47,528 nt of DNA from Cytobacillus purgationiresistens (GCF_030813235.1 NZ_JAUSUB010000036.1:1-47528); one strand, 5' to 3'. Counted from the first letter of the stretch, positions 25,805 through 35,857 are shown. Numbers and translations: made by a program. The notes: generated from the sequence alone by a model not told the origin.

Positions 25805-26296
25805 TTAAACTGTCGGTTTCGAGCTTACATCACCGAACTGTTCATGCTGGATTTTACGAAAATTCAGGAACATAGCAATTCTCCATGGAACAATCATAGA
25901 AAAAGCAAGAAGATAAAACATACCTGCTAATGCACCCACATCAATGGAATTGCTTAAAATAGTTTTCGCTATAATTCTAATGACTAATAAGCCAATAATA
26001 ATGAATAAAAAAGCTTTGGACTGCTTTAAATATATTTCATTATCCTTCATTTCAAACTTTGTCGTCTTAATTAATAATATGGAGAAAAGCATCCCTACTA
26101 TAACTGCCTCGAATATTTCCATTGCTGTTACACGGAAAAAAGGAAATATAAACATCAGCGCACCTGTGCTCATAAAAACAGGAGGTAAAATGATTTTCTT
26201 CACTGAGGCCGGTTGTTTTGCAGCCTTCATTCTGATGAACATAGCAAAAACAGCCATGAAGATAGCCCCTAATGATGTCCATAAAACCATGTCCAT
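25805..26296 (-). CDS. ccdC: CcdC family membrane protein
   Basis: A 163-residue protein with about five hydrophobic segments, matching CcdC/YneJ, a Bacillus protein named from its cluster with ccdA. CcdA and ResA deliver reductant for cytochrome c maturation, but CcdC itself is not essential for this in B. subtilis and its function is open. It lies 103 bp downstream of yneI. Assignment rests on size, membrane layout and exact synteny. Confidence 0.85.
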   Translation of the reverse strand: MDMVLWTSLGAIFMAVFAMFIRMKAAKQPASVKKIILPPVFMSTGALMFIFPFFRVTAMEIFEAVIVGMLFSILLIKTTKFEMKDNEIYLKQSKAFLFIIIGLLVIRIIAKTILSNSIDVGALAGMFYLLAFSMIVPWRIAMFLNFRKIQHEQFGDVSSKPTV

Positions 26297-26399
26297 TTGA
26301 TAAACATCCTTTTTCTTAAAAAGTTACTTTCACTAATATTATTGTCCTTCATATTATAACTTAATCTGTAGCCTAAAGTAAGTTTAAACTAACTTATGT

Positions 26400-26759
26400 T
26401 TAATTAAGCACGCGTGTGACTGCATCCAATACTCGAATTTCATCAAATGGTTTGACAATAAAGTCCTTTGCCCCAGCTTCAATGGCTTCTACAACCATCT
26501 TTTGCTGGCCCATTGCAGAGCACATGACGATTTTTGCAGAAGGCGAATCTTTTCTAATAATTTTCATCGCTTCTAACCCGCTCATTTCTGGCATCGTAAT
26601 ATCCATTGTAACTAGATCAGGGTTTAATTCATTAAATAATTGAATCGCTTCTTTCCCATTTTCCGCTTCTCCAACAATCTCGTGATTCGCTTTTTTCAAA
26701 ATATTAGTTAAAGTCAATCTCATAAATTTCGCATCATCTACTATTAAAATTTTTGCCAC
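26400..26759 (-). CDS. yneI: CheY-like single-domain response regulator, YneI homologue
   Basis: A 119-residue receiver domain without an output domain. The acidic pair is Asp8-Asp9 (LIVDDAKFMR), the phospho-acceptor is Asp53 (VTMDITMPEM), the switch Ser81 is in MCSAMGQQ and Lys103 is in DFIVKPF. The sequence is very close to CheY of Bacillus, but its place between ccdA and ccdC matches yneI. No histidine kinase is nearby. It would act by protein-protein contact when phosphorylated. Confidence 0.92.
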   Translation of the reverse strand: MAKILIVDDAKFMRLTLTNILKKANHEIVGEAENGKEAIQLFNELNPDLVTMDITMPEMSGLEAMKIIRKDSPSAKIVMCSAMGQQKMVVEAIEAGAKDFIVKPFDEIRVLDAVTRVLN

Positions 26760-27075
26760 TATGCTTCCCCCTTGTAACCATTTTCATTTACTTTTCTTTC
26801 ATATATTTTGATTTCACTATATCTAACATAAATATATGCTTGCTCTATAAGAACACATATTTCAATATATCTAATTTTTTAAAAAAATTCAATTTAAAAT
26901 CAACGACAAATTTCGCATAAGCGATTGCCTGATAGCTTTTAATCCACAGTTAAGGAGCATAACATCATGAGGTTTCCCCTATTCCTCATGCTCATTATCC
27001 TTTTGTGATTATACTGATAACCTATGATTTCCTGAACTTCACATATGCTTTAAAAAAAAGACCTGTAAAATTAAT

Positions 27076-27102
27076 AAAAAGAGCGAGGAAGCCCGCTCTT
27101 TT
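27076..27102 (-). terminator. Terminator of ccdA
   Basis: AAAAAGAGCG and CGCTCTTTT around AGGAAGCC, with a T run on the minus strand. It lies just beyond the ccdA stop. The 340 bp between ccdA and yneI show nothing else recognisable. Confidence 0.8.
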
Positions 27103-27109
27103 AAATCAT

Positions 27110-27817
27110 TTAAAATCCAGTAAATCCACCAGTTAACATTGTGAAATAAGAGATAATCACCGTCATCCAATCAAAAAACAATACAATCCCCATCACAATC
27201 ATCAGAATGCCACCGATTTTCATAATCTTCACATTATGCTTGCGAATCCATTTCATCTTGCCAATAAAGAAAGATAATATGAAGAAAGGAACGGCAAACC
27301 CTATGATATAGGCTATCATATATATAAGACCCGATCCAGGATTCGCTGCTGTTAAAAATACAACTGAAACTAAAATAGGACCCATGCAAGGCGTCCAACC
27401 TGCAGCGAAGGCAAATCCAATTAATACGCTTCCAAAATATCCTGTTGGACGATTTTTAAATTCAAAACGGTGTTCCTTCATTAGAAATTTCGGAGTAAAT
27501 ATTCCTAATATCATTAATCCGAATACAATGATAAATATCGCGCCTATTTGACGAATTAAGTTATTATAGTCTCTAAAGAATTCACCAAATAAGGTGGAAC
27601 TGTAACCTAAAGCAATAAATACAAGTGAAAAACCTACTAGAAATGCCAGTGTATGTAGCATACTACGCTTTTGCAGCATTGCATTCTCGTTTTTAAGTTC
27701 TCCGACAGACATTCCCGTTATGTATGATAAAAACGCTGGGTATAGGGGCAGACAGCAAGGTGAAATGAAACTAAGAAAGCCCGCACCTAAGGCGATGAAC
27801 AAATTCAAATCTGTCAT
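27110..27817 (-). CDS. ccdA: Cytochrome c biogenesis protein CcdA
   Basis: Integral membrane protein of 235 residues with six hydrophobic segments that passes electrons from cytoplasmic thioredoxin to extracytoplasmic thiol-disulfide proteins. The redox cysteines are visible in [13 protein letters not shown] and in AGWTPCMGP. The open frame extends to 27877, but the ATG at 27817 follows GGGAG and starts at the conserved N-terminus. It is transcribed alone, with its own terminator. No thioredoxin-like ResA or StoA gene is in the window. Confidence 0.94.
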   Translation of the reverse strand: MTDLNLFIALGAGFLSFISPCCLPLYPAFLSYITGMSVGELKNENAMLQKRSMLHTLAFLVGFSLVFIALGYSSTLFGEFFRDYNNLIRQIGAIFIIVFGLMILGIFTPKFLMKEHRFEFKNRPTGYFGSVLIGFAFAAGWTPCMGPILVSVVFLTAANPGSGLIYMIAYIIGFAVPFFILSFFIGKMKWIRKHNVKIMKIGGILMIVMGIVLFFDWMTVIISYFTMLTGGFTGF

Positions 27818-28157
27818 TTCAACAACTCCCGATATGCATTCTTTTTCCATATTCATTCTACCAAAACAATGGCTCAAAAGATATTAGTGTAATGTGAACA
27901 ATTTGTGACTCCGCCGACTTCATTGGCTTCTCAGCAATCACGCATGAGATTATTTGAAAAAAAAGGGACTTGCTCAAACTTATGTTTATTCTTTTCAACT
28001 GTATATATGCTATAATCATTTCTAACGTTTTACAAAACTTTCTTTTGAATTAATTACCATTATTCGCTATAATAGATAATAGTACATTTTTTTTATTGAC
28101 GAATAATCTACCATTAAAATTAATACCTATACAAATCTGCAGAGGAGTTTTAAGGGC

Positions 28158-28331
28158 GTGAATAAACAGGACTTGCTAATATTAATCGAACAAAAAAGAA
28201 TAGAATTGATTCAAATAGCAATGAGAAACGGCCTCAATTCAACTGCAGCTATTAAGTACAGTCAAGAATTAGATGTATTGCTCAATGAATACAATCGAAT
28301 GTTCGAAAGTAGACTTCAATTAAATAAATAA
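28158..28331 (+). CDS. Spo0E-like aspartyl-phosphate phosphatase
   Basis: A 57-residue helical-hairpin protein that would dephosphorylate Spo0A~P and so delay sporulation. The family signature is present as SQELDVLLNEY (motif SQELD), after a first helix LLILIEQKRIELIQIAM. The start is a GTG with AGAGGAG upstream. It corresponds in place to the Spo0E-like ynzD of B. subtilis, between ccdA and the yneF-tkt group. Confidence 0.88.
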   Translation: MNKQDLLILIEQKRIELIQIAMRNGLNSTAAIKYSQELDVLLNEYNRMFESRLQLNK

Positions 28332-28429
28332 CTTAAATCATTATACCTTTCTCCTGATGATTCTCTTCATCTTTCTCTTCATATTTATCCATCTGTAATT
28401 GAAGTTTGATTACTTTCAATCATGAAAGT

Positions 28430-28471
28430 AAAGCACCCTGCTCCCATTTTAAAAAGAGAGCAGGGTGCTTT
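28430..28471 (-). terminator. Terminator of the ABC exporter operon
   Basis: Fourteen-base arms, AAAGCACCCTGCTC and GAGCAGGGTGCTTT, flank an A/T-rich loop between the Spo0E-like gene and the convergent ABC gene. Confidence 0.85.
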
Positions 28472-28488
28472 ACTTATTTCATTCAAGT

Positions 28489-30276
28489 TCATACTATATT
28501 TTCCAGAGATACTGCAGATCCATTTTGTAATAAGTACATTTTATGATACAACCCTTTTTTTGCCAGAAGCTCTTGATGATTTCCACTCTCGACAATTTCC
28601 CCTTGGTGAAGAACGAGAATGGTCTCGGCATCTTGAATCGTTGAAAGTCTATGAGCTATCGCTATCGTAGTTCGGCCTTTCCTCATTTTTTCAAGTGCCG
28701 CCTGAATCGCTTCTTCTGTTTCTGTATCAATGTTTGCTGTTGCTTCATCAAGCACCAATATTCTAGGATTGGCAGCAATCGTCCTAGCGAATGCTACTAG
28801 CTGCCTTTGTCCGCTTGAAAACGCTCCTCCTCGCTCAACGACCAGATGATCATAACCAGATTCCAGCTTTTCAATAAAATGATTAGCCTGCACAAATTCG
28901 GCTGCCGCTTGAACATCTTGGTCAGTTAATTGTTGATGATGCAGTTTAATATTATCCTTAACCGTACCATAGAATAAGAATGGGTCTTGCAGGACTAATC
29001 CCATATTCGTTCTTAATTCTCCCTTGGAAAAATGCTTGATTGATTTTCCATCAATCAGAATCTCCCCTCTATCAAACTCGTAAAATCGCATCATTAAATT
29101 GATAATTGAACTTTTACCGCTGCCTGTATGGCCGACAAGCGCTACTGTTTCCCCAGGTTTGGCTTTAAATGAAACATCCTTTAAAACGTCCTTTTTCCCA
29201 TCGTATGAAAAACTGACATGTCTAAATTCAATTTCTCCTTTAATTATCGTATGATCTGCTGGTTTTTGTTGAGGAGCAACCTCGGTTTCATCCATTAATT
29301 TAAAGACACGGGACGCAGCGATAATCGCCTGTTGAAACATTGATAAACGCTGCATGATGTTATTAACTGGTTCAAAAAATCGATCTAAATAGCTTACAAA
29401 AACATAGACTACACCGATTTCTATTGGACTATCAAATGAGCTAATCCCAAAAAAGCTGAGTACAACCATCAATGCAAACACATACACTAGATCAATTGCT
29501 GGCCTTAGCAATAGCCCTTCAATTTTTATATTTTTCATCCCTGCACCATAATGTTTTTCGTTGATATCTTCAAATTCTCTGCGCAATCTCTTTTCCTGTC
29601 TATACACCTGTATGATTCCCATACCTTGCAAAGACTCACTCAATTTTGCATTTAATTGACCTAATCTTTCTCTTAAGTCTTGATAGAAAACAGAGCTATA
29701 TTTACGATAAATAAACATAATAAAAAGCAGGAGTGGGAGAATAAGCAAGCAAAACATCGACAGCTTTACATCTAAAATAAACATAGCTGCAAAAATACCT
29801 ATCATTAAAAAGCTGCCTTGAACGAACGTAACCAGAACGCTAATAAACATATCTAAAATCGCTTCTGTATCATTTGTTACTCTTGATACAATACTTCCAG
29901 CAGGTGTTTTATCAAAATATTTTAGTCCGAGCGACTGTACTTTTGCAAAAGCGTCAATCCTTAAACGCTGAATAATCTTTAAGGCAATTTCCTGAAATTT
30001 ATATAGATGTATATAGGATAGAAATAGATTCATTATTTGTATTCCTAAATAAATCGACCCAAGCATAAACAGCGGTTCGAACGTAAGGTTTCTTGGTGTT
30101 AAATAATCATCGATAAATTTCCCAACCAGTATAGGTGAAATGATATCACCAATGGTTGTCAATAGTAAAATACTAAAAGCAAAAATAATAGTCCTTTTAT
30201 GCGGTTTTGTATAGGAAAGCAGACGAAAAAGTACTTTTCGCTGCTCTCTGCCCTCTATGATTGGTATTTGTTCCAT
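28489..30276 (-). CDS. yheH: ABC exporter half-transporter, YheH-like
   Basis: Fused membrane and ATPase half-transporter of about 595 residues. Six transmembrane helices occupy about 30-320. The nucleotide-binding domain has Walker A GHTGSGKS, signature FSSGQRQLVAFART and Walker B ILVLDEATANID, followed by the IAHRLST switch region. It is the downstream member of a heterodimeric exporter with the preceding gene. In B. subtilis YheI/YheH form a multidrug-capable exporter whose overexpression affects sporulation signalling. The frame opens at 30291, overlapping yheI, but the ATG at 30276 has GGGGG in place and is preferred. Confidence 0.9.
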   Translation of the reverse strand: MEQIPIIEGREQRKVLFRLLSYTKPHKRTIIFAFSILLLTTIGDIISPILVGKFIDDYLTPRNLTFEPLFMLGSIYLGIQIMNLFLSYIHLYKFQEIALKIIQRLRIDAFAKVQSLGLKYFDKTPAGSIVSRVTNDTEAILDMFISVLVTFVQGSFLMIGIFAAMFILDVKLSMFCLLILPLLLFIMFIYRKYSSVFYQDLRERLGQLNAKLSESLQGMGIIQVYRQEKRLRREFEDINEKHYGAGMKNIKIEGLLLRPAIDLVYVFALMVVLSFFGISSFDSPIEIGVVYVFVSYLDRFFEPVNNIMQRLSMFQQAIIAASRVFKLMDETEVAPQQKPADHTIIKGEIEFRHVSFSYDGKKDVLKDVSFKAKPGETVALVGHTGSGKSSIINLMMRFYEFDRGEILIDGKSIKHFSKGELRTNMGLVLQDPFLFYGTVKDNIKLHHQQLTDQDVQAAAEFVQANHFIEKLESGYDHLVVERGGAFSSGQRQLVAFARTIAANPRILVLDEATANIDTETEEAIQAALEKMRKGRTTIAIAHRLSTIQDAETILVLHQGEIVESGNHQELLAKKGLYHKMYLLQNGSAVSLENIV

Positions 30277-30280
30277 CTGC

Positions 30281-32023
30281 TTAACCCCCATGCTCCACTA
30301 GTTCTTCCAATTGCTGATGCAAATACATATTCCTATACCAGCTATCCTGCTTCATCAATTCCTCATGTGTGCCTCTCTCAATTATTTCTCCATTGTCAAT
30401 CACAAGAATCAGATTTGCATGCTGGATTGCACTTAATCGATGAGCAGTAATTATGGTCGTTTTTTCTGTTCTTTCTTTTCGCAAAGAAGTCAGTATTGCT
30501 TCTTCCGTTTTTGCATCAACAGCAGAAAGTGAATCATCCAAAATAAGCATTTCTGGATTCATCATCAAGGCTCTGGCAATGGAAATTCTTTGTTTTTGCC
30601 CCCCTGATAACGAGACCCCTCTCTCACCTACAACCGTTTCATATCCGTCTGTAAACCCTTTAATATCCTCATGAATATAGGCAAGCCTCGCAGCTTGGTG
30701 AATCTCACCCAGATTACTCTCAGGCTGCGCAAAAGCAATATTTTCCGCTATCGTGGCAGAAAATAAGAAATGCTCCTGCGGCACATAACCAATCGCCCTT
30801 CTTAACTCATTGAGATGGAAGCTTGATAAAGGTATTCCTCCAAAACAGATATTTTCTCCATCAAATTCTCGTATAAGCAGCTTTAACAGGGTTGTTTTAC
30901 CTGCCCCCGTTTTACCAACGATTCCTAATGTTTCACCTTTATGTAATGTAAAGTGAATATTTTTTAACGCACTCTCTTTTTCACCTGGATAAGAAAAGGC
31001 GTCAAGTGAGAACACAATGTTACCACTGGGTACGGACTGAACAGCTGCCCGGTTATCCAGAATATCAATTTTTTCCGCTAATAATTTTGAAACACGGTCA
31101 TATGAAGCGCGCCCTCTTTCTACGATATTAAACAGCCAACCAAAAGCAAGCATCGGCCAAATTAATAAACTAAGATAAGTAGTAAATGCTACAAGATCAC
31201 CAATAGTCATTTCTCCATTTATCACAAACTTAGATCCAAAAACGATAGACAGGAAAAAAGACACGCCCGCAATAATAGAAATTGTGGGATCATATAATGC
31301 ATCAACTTTTACGACAGACACATTTTTCTTAACTACATCATCCGTTTGCTTTGAAAAAGCTTCAATATCTTCGTTTTCTTGACCAAACGTTTTAATCACT
31401 TTAATTCCTGAGACACTTTCTTGTGTTTTATCATTTAATTCTGAAAAAGCTTCCTGTGCCTTATGGAACCGCTTATGGAGCATGGAGCCATACCAGCTTG
31501 TTAAAATAACCATTAAAGGCATAGGGATGAGCGCAATAAGCGTCAATTTCCAACTAATTGTTGTTGCCATGGCAATAATAACAAAACCACCTGTCGCCAA
31601 TGAGTCGACAAATGTTAGAACGGCTGTACCCGCAGTCTGCTGAATAGCTGTCAAATCATTGGTTGCATGAGCCATCAGATCTCCAACCCGTTTCCGCTGA
31701 TAAAAGGCTTGAGACATTTTTGTAAAATGACTATAAAGATTATTTCTTAAAAGCTTTGCCAATTTCACAGCTGATCCGAAAATCATAATCCGCCAATAAT
31801 AGCGTAATACATACATGCATACAGCGACGATTGCCAGCATAGCTATCCAATACAAAAGAATGGAAGCTGTCAGAGTTCCATCTTTTATATGATCAACAAA
31901 TATACCGATTACTCTAGGAGGGACGAGCTGTAAAAAAGCGACAAATAATAAAAGAATAATTCCTGTTAAATAGGCCCTTTTCTCCTGTTTAAAAAACCAC
32001 ATTAGATCTAAAAATACTCTCAT
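30281..32023 (-). CDS. yheI: ABC exporter half-transporter, YheI-like
   Basis: Half-transporter of 580 residues with six N-terminal transmembrane helices. The ATPase domain has Walker A GKTGAGKTT, the signature VSLSGGQKQRISIAR and Walker B MLILDDSLSAVD. The residue after the Walker B aspartate is Asp instead of Glu, while the partner gene has the normal Glu (LDEAT). This marks a degenerate site and is typical of heterodimeric exporters in which only one site hydrolyses ATP well. Start ATG follows GGAGGGCAAGGA. In B. subtilis the pair is not in the lexA region, so its presence here is a rearrangement. Confidence 0.92.
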   Translation of the reverse strand: MRVFLDLMWFFKQEKRAYLTGIILLLFVAFLQLVPPRVIGIFVDHIKDGTLTASILLYWIAMLAIVAVCMYVLRYYWRIMIFGSAVKLAKLLRNNLYSHFTKMSQAFYQRKRVGDLMAHATNDLTAIQQTAGTAVLTFVDSLATGGFVIIAMATTISWKLTLIALIPMPLMVILTSWYGSMLHKRFHKAQEAFSELNDKTQESVSGIKVIKTFGQENEDIEAFSKQTDDVVKKNVSVVKVDALYDPTISIIAGVSFFLSIVFGSKFVINGEMTIGDLVAFTTYLSLLIWPMLAFGWLFNIVERGRASYDRVSKLLAEKIDILDNRAAVQSVPSGNIVFSLDAFSYPGEKESALKNIHFTLHKGETLGIVGKTGAGKTTLLKLLIREFDGENICFGGIPLSSFHLNELRRAIGYVPQEHFLFSATIAENIAFAQPESNLGEIHQAARLAYIHEDIKGFTDGYETVVGERGVSLSGGQKQRISIARALMMNPEMLILDDSLSAVDAKTEEAILTSLRKERTEKTTIITAHRLSAIQHANLILVIDNGEIIERGTHEELMKQDSWYRNMYLHQQLEELVEHGG

Positions 32024-32319
32024 TCCTTGCCCTCCACTATGTATCTCAATTTCATCAAGCTGCGATTCTAATATAAGCTTAAATAGTTTATCAAATATTA
32101 CAAAAATAAGGAAGAGGGTTATTAGCTGTATTTGTTTTCATTAAAGCTATTAAACCAGGAACATGGAAATCCAAATCATAATTAGTGTCATGACTTTACA
32201 ATAGAAATAAGCCCTCTCCTTTAAAAGGACTCACTATCTTTCTTCGAGTTTCAGCTATTAATATATCTTCAAAACAATGAGTGGCTCATGCCTACTAAAC
32301 CAGCAGATAATAAGAAAAT

Positions 32320-32446
32320 CGCAAGCGCCGAACAAACTGGCAGGTCGCGTTCTTTCGATAAAGGAAACACGGTGAGTGTAAGCGAACTGATGTTGACTGA
32401 TTGTAAGGAGGAGACCTGAAATTTGATAGGCGATAGGTCGCTTGCG
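32320..32446. repeat. Candidate dispersed palindromic intergenic element
   Basis: CGCAAGCG at 32320 and CGCTTGCG at 32439 bound a 127-bp GC-richer block with further paired words (GCAGGTCGC inside the left half, ATAGGTCGC at the right). The sequence is of the kind dispersed in many copies in Bacillaceae intergenic DNA, but copy number cannot be seen here. It lies in the 660-bp gap between yneF and the ABC operon, which otherwise holds only the yneF terminator and the ABC promoter region. Confidence 0.45.
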
Positions 32447-32496
32447 CTAAGTATTTTTATAAATGGAAAATATATACTTTCTTATCTTTCAAAAAA

Positions 32497-32534
32497 AAAC
32501 CACCTTTCTGCAGTCATCTGCAGAAAAAGTGGTC
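32497..32534 (-). terminator. Terminator downstream of yneF
   Basis: ACCAC-TTTCTGCA facing TGCAGAAA-GTGGT, followed on the minus strand by a run of ten T. It lies about 150 bp beyond the yneF stop codon. Confidence 0.75.
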
Positions 32535-32683
32535 ATTGGTTTGAAAATGAAAGTTACACCATTTTCACTCAAACATATGTATGAAGGATTTTCCTTTTAA
32601 ATCGCTCTAAAAGTTAAATTCATTCATGAAAATGGCGTCACTCGGATGAAGAGCTTAAGATAAAAACATGCACTTGTAGTGGC

Positions 32684-32899
32684 TTATTTTCCACCTTGTT
32701 TGTTCATGGCATTCATCATTTGATTAATTTTCTTTTGTGATGGCTTCTGGCCCATTTGCATCATCATCATTTTCAACATTTGTTCATTAATTGGCGGATT
32801 TTTCTTTAGATAGTTCATCATATATTTACGAGCTATGAAAAATCCTAGAGCTACACCAGCAAGCAATGCTAATATACCAACTAGAATATACACCCACAT
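32684..32899 (-). CDS. yneF: YneF family small membrane protein
   Basis: A 71-residue protein with one N-terminal transmembrane helix ([20 protein letters not shown]) and a basic cytoplasmic tail containing [20 protein letters not shown], the hallmark of the YneF family. Function unknown. The ATG at 32899 follows GAAGGAGGAAG; the longer frame upstream has no support. Synteny with sirA and tkt is conserved. Confidence 0.92.
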   Translation of the reverse strand: MWVYILVGILALLAGVALGFFIARKYMMNYLKKNPPINEQMLKMMMMQMGQKPSQKKINQMMNAMNKQGGK

Positions 32900-32983
32900 A
32901 AAACTTCCTCCTTCGTGTTGTCTATCATACATTGTACTAGACCAAAGGATATTATACAATATTTGCTTTGCATTTTCTCTTAT

Positions 32984-33418
32984 TTAGACGAATTTTCTTT
33001 CTTTAATTGGTTTAAGCCATCCAAATCTATTATGAGGTAGATCAATTGCTAAATATGAGGTGGCACTTTTTCGTAAAATTTCAAAAAAAACGGTTTCTGC
33101 TTCATAGTTTCCTGAGGCTTCTAATATGAGGTGGCGATTGAAAACCTCTAGCTTTGCTTTGCTTCTTTTCTCCGTAATAAAGTAGGTATGCTCGTCCAAT
33201 ATTACTTCTTGTTTTCTAACTAAATCTTGATATATTTCTTCTTGAACTTTTTTCTTAGGGATTGATTTTGTAATAAAACAGATTTGCCTTTCAAGAATCG
33301 TTTGGAATTCACCATTTGATCGGTCATATTCCTGAAATAGTCGAAAAAACAATTGTTCTCTTCCGAAATAATGAGACGCGAATTCCTCTTCAATTAAGTA
33401 CACCTGATAAGTTCTCAT
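32984..33418 (-). CDS. sirA: Sporulation inhibitor of replication SirA
   Basis: A 144-residue protein. In B. subtilis SirA is made at the onset of sporulation and binds domain I of DnaA to block new rounds of replication. The start MRTYQVYLIEEEFASHYFGR and end FGWLKPIKERKFV match this family. The open frame runs up to 33607, but the ATG at 33418 follows AAAGGAGGAG and is clearly the start. A perfect Spo0A-box core lies about 95 bp upstream, consistent with known Spo0A control. It lies between tkt and yneF as in B. subtilis. Confidence 0.9.
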   Translation of the reverse strand: MRTYQVYLIEEEFASHYFGREQLFFRLFQEYDRSNGEFQTILERQICFITKSIPKKKVQEEIYQDLVRKQEVILDEHTYFITEKRSKAKLEVFNRHLILEASGNYEAETVFFEILRKSATSYLAIDLPHNRFGWLKPIKERKFV

Positions 33419-33511
33419 CCGTCTCCTCCTTTCAGGACAATCTATTTCTTCAAGTATACAAGATATATATAAAATATTCTGTCTTTTGATGTCATAAAAC
33501 CACACTTTTTT

Positions 33512-33518
33512 TGTCGAA
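33512..33518 (+). promoter_or_regulatory. Spo0A box upstream of sirA
   Basis: TTTTTGTCGAAATTTG contains the core TGTCGAA, about 95 bp upstream of the sirA start codon. sirA is a known Spo0A target in B. subtilis, which raises confidence. Confidence 0.65.
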
Positions 33519-33577
33519 ATTTGATTAGTACTTATAAAAAAACTTTTTTTCGCATCAGAAAAGTAGACATAATAAAA

Positions 33578-33601
33578 GGGAAGAATGCAAGCATTCTTCC
33601 C
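33578..33601 (-). terminator. Terminator of tkt
   Basis: Perfect 11-bp stem GGGAAGAATGC / GCATTCTTCCC with a two-base centre, followed by CTTTTATT on the minus strand. It lies immediately beyond the tkt stop codon. Confidence 0.85.
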
Positions 33602-33609
33602 TGACACTT

Positions 33610-35616
33610 TTATACTTCTAGTAAAGCTTTTACTTTTGCAACGACATTATCAACTGTAAACCCGTACTCTTCAATGACCTTATTCCCCGGTGCAGATGCT
33701 CCGAATTGATCAATTGCTAATACATCGCCTTCAGTACCAGTATAACGATGCCAGCCAAACGAGCTGCCCATTTCAACTGCTAGTCGTTTAGTTACAGCTT
33801 TAGGTAATACACTGTTTTTATACTCTTGTGTTTGTTTTTCGAAGCGACTCCAGTCAGGCATACTAATAACAGAAGCATGGATGCCTTCTTTAAGCAGAGC
33901 TTTCTGAGCTTTTATAACCAACTCAACTTCTGATCCAGTAGCAAGTAAAAGAACATCTGCCTTGTCTTTTTCTACTGGAGAGATAACGTATGCCCCTTTT
34001 GAAACACCGTCATAGGCAAGACGATCTGTTCCTTCAATTGTTGCAATATCTTGTCTTGTCAAAACTAAAGCTGTTGGCTGATCGGTTGATTCAATCGCAA
34101 CTTTCCATGCCGCAGCCGTTTCATTCCCATCAGCTGGACGGATAACTGATAAATGAGGCATCGCTCTTAGAGCAGCTAATTGCTCAACTGGCTCATGTGT
34201 TGGACCATCTTCGCCAACTGCAATACTGTCATGTGTAAATACATAAGTGACAGGCAGCTTCATTAATGCAGCCAAACGAATCGCAGGTCGTAAGTAATCA
34301 GAGAACACAAAGAATGTACCGCCAAATACTTTTAGGCCTCCATGAAGAGCCATACCATTTAGTGCAGCACCCATGGCAAATTCCCGAACGCCAAACCAAA
34401 TATTGCGTCCATCGAAAGATTCTGGGATAAAGTCGCTTGTACCTTTAATCATTGTTTTATTTGATCCAGCAAGGTCAGCAGATCCGCCAAAGAACGTTGG
34501 AAGATTCTTGGCAATACTATTTAATACTTCTCCAGATGAGGCACGCGTTGCCAAACTTTTCCCTTCTTCATATACAGGAATTTCTTGCTCCCAACCTTGT
34601 GGAAGTTCTCCTTGTATTGCTTGTTCCAGCTGGATACCAAGCTCTGGGTATTGAGCTTTATATTGTGAAAATAGTTGCTGCCATTCTGCTTCTTTCGTTT
34701 GTCCGTGTTCAGCTACTTCTTTTTTAAATTGGTCATAAACTTCTTCAGGTACATGGAAATCCTCTTCAAAAGTCCATTTATATTCAGCTTTAGTTAATTT
34801 TAACTCGTCCGATCCTAAAGGTGATCCATGTGAAGCAGATTTACCAGATTTATTTGGTGAGCCATAACCAATAACCGTTTTCACTTCAATCAATGTTGGA
34901 TGATTTTCATCTTTACGTGATTGTTCAATCGCTGCAGCAATCTCATCCAGATTGTTTCCGTCTTCAACTCTTATATACTGCCACCCATAAGATTTGAAGC
35001 GTTGTTCAACACTTTCCGAGAAAGATCTATCCAGATCACCATCAAGTGAAATATCATTAGAATCATAGAGAACAACTAGCTTTCCTAACTTTAAATGGCC
35101 TGCTAATGAAGCAGCTTCGGCAGAAACCCCTTCCATTAGGTCGCCATCTCCGCAAATACTATATGTATAATGGTCAACAACATTAAGGTCTTCTTTATTA
35201 TAAACCGCTGCTAAATGACGTTCAGCCATCGCCATTCCAACAGCCATTGCAATCCCTTGTCCTAGTGGACCAGTTGTAGCATCAACACCAGCTGTATGGC
35301 CATACTCAGGATGGCCTGGCGTTCTGCTTCCCCATTGGCGAAACTGTTTAATATCATCCATCGTTACATCATATCCAGATAAGTGGAGTAAGCTGTATAA
35401 AAGCATCGAGCCATGGCCTGCCGATAACACAAATCGATCACGGTTAAACCATGTAGGATTTTTTGGATTATGATTCATATACTTTGTCCATAAAGTATAC
35501 GCCATCGGAGCAGCTCCCATTGGCATGCCAGGATGGCCTGAGTTCGCTTTCTCTATTGCATCCATTGATAATGTTCGAATCGAGTTAATTGATAGTGCAT
35601 CTGTTTGGTTAAACAT
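33610..35616 (-). CDS. tkt: Transketolase
   Basis: Thiamine-diphosphate enzyme of 668 residues that transfers two-carbon ketol units in the pentose phosphate pathway. The N-terminal domain has [17 protein letters not shown] and the cofactor motif [10 protein letters not shown], continuing to NDISLDGD. The central pyrimidine-binding domain has [20 protein letters not shown], and the C-terminal domain has [13 protein letters not shown]. Length is normal. An ATG three codons upstream overlaps the AAAGGATG ribosome binding site, so the ATG at 35616 is chosen. Transcribed alone between ynzC and sirA. Confidence 0.97.
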   Translation of the reverse strand: MFNQTDALSINSIRTLSMDAIEKANSGHPGMPMGAAPMAYTLWTKYMNHNPKNPTWFNRDRFVLSAGHGSMLLYSLLHLSGYDVTMDDIKQFRQWGSRTPGHPEYGHTAGVDATTGPLGQGIAMAVGMAMAERHLAAVYNKEDLNVVDHYTYSICGDGDLMEGVSAEAASLAGHLKLGKLVVLYDSNDISLDGDLDRSFSESVEQRFKSYGWQYIRVEDGNNLDEIAAAIEQSRKDENHPTLIEVKTVIGYGSPNKSGKSASHGSPLGSDELKLTKAEYKWTFEEDFHVPEEVYDQFKKEVAEHGQTKEAEWQQLFSQYKAQYPELGIQLEQAIQGELPQGWEQEIPVYEEGKSLATRASSGEVLNSIAKNLPTFFGGSADLAGSNKTMIKGTSDFIPESFDGRNIWFGVREFAMGAALNGMALHGGLKVFGGTFFVFSDYLRPAIRLAALMKLPVTYVFTHDSIAVGEDGPTHEPVEQLAALRAMPHLSVIRPADGNETAAAWKVAIESTDQPTALVLTRQDIATIEGTDRLAYDGVSKGAYVISPVEKDKADVLLLATGSEVELVIKAQKALLKEGIHASVISMPDWSRFEKQTQEYKNSVLPKAVTKRLAVEMGSSFGWHRYTGTEGDVLAIDQFGASAPGNKVIEEYGFTVDNVVAKVKALLEV

Positions 35617-35754
35617 GTATAACATCCTTTCGAAAATAATCGTACATATTAAATATAATGGAGTTGATTAGGATTATACAACCTTAATAATCAAAAATAT
35701 AAAGAAAAGGCAGTAATCGTTCCACTAACATAGATACTCTGAATGATAAAGAGA

Positions 35755-35782
35755 GTAAATATGATTAATTAATCATATTTAC
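35755..35782. promoter_or_regulatory. 28-bp perfect palindrome upstream of tkt
   Basis: The half-site GTAAATATGATTAA is followed directly by its exact inverse complement. It lies about 140-165 bp upstream of the tkt start and about 45 bp downstream of the ynzC terminator. It is too A/T-rich and lacks a T tail, so it is not a terminator. Operator or cruciform; function unknown. Confidence 0.6.
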
Positions 35783-35828
35783 AAGATTCTCTTACTAATG
35801 TTTTAGATTTAAATATAAATACAAAGAA

Positions 35829-35857
35829 GGGGGAAACAAGCTGTACCTGCTTCCCCC
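35829..35857 (-). terminator. Terminator of ynzC
   Basis: GGGGGAA and TTCCCCC enclose a 15-base loop with extra pairing. The minus strand continues TTCTTTGTATTT. Confidence 0.7.
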
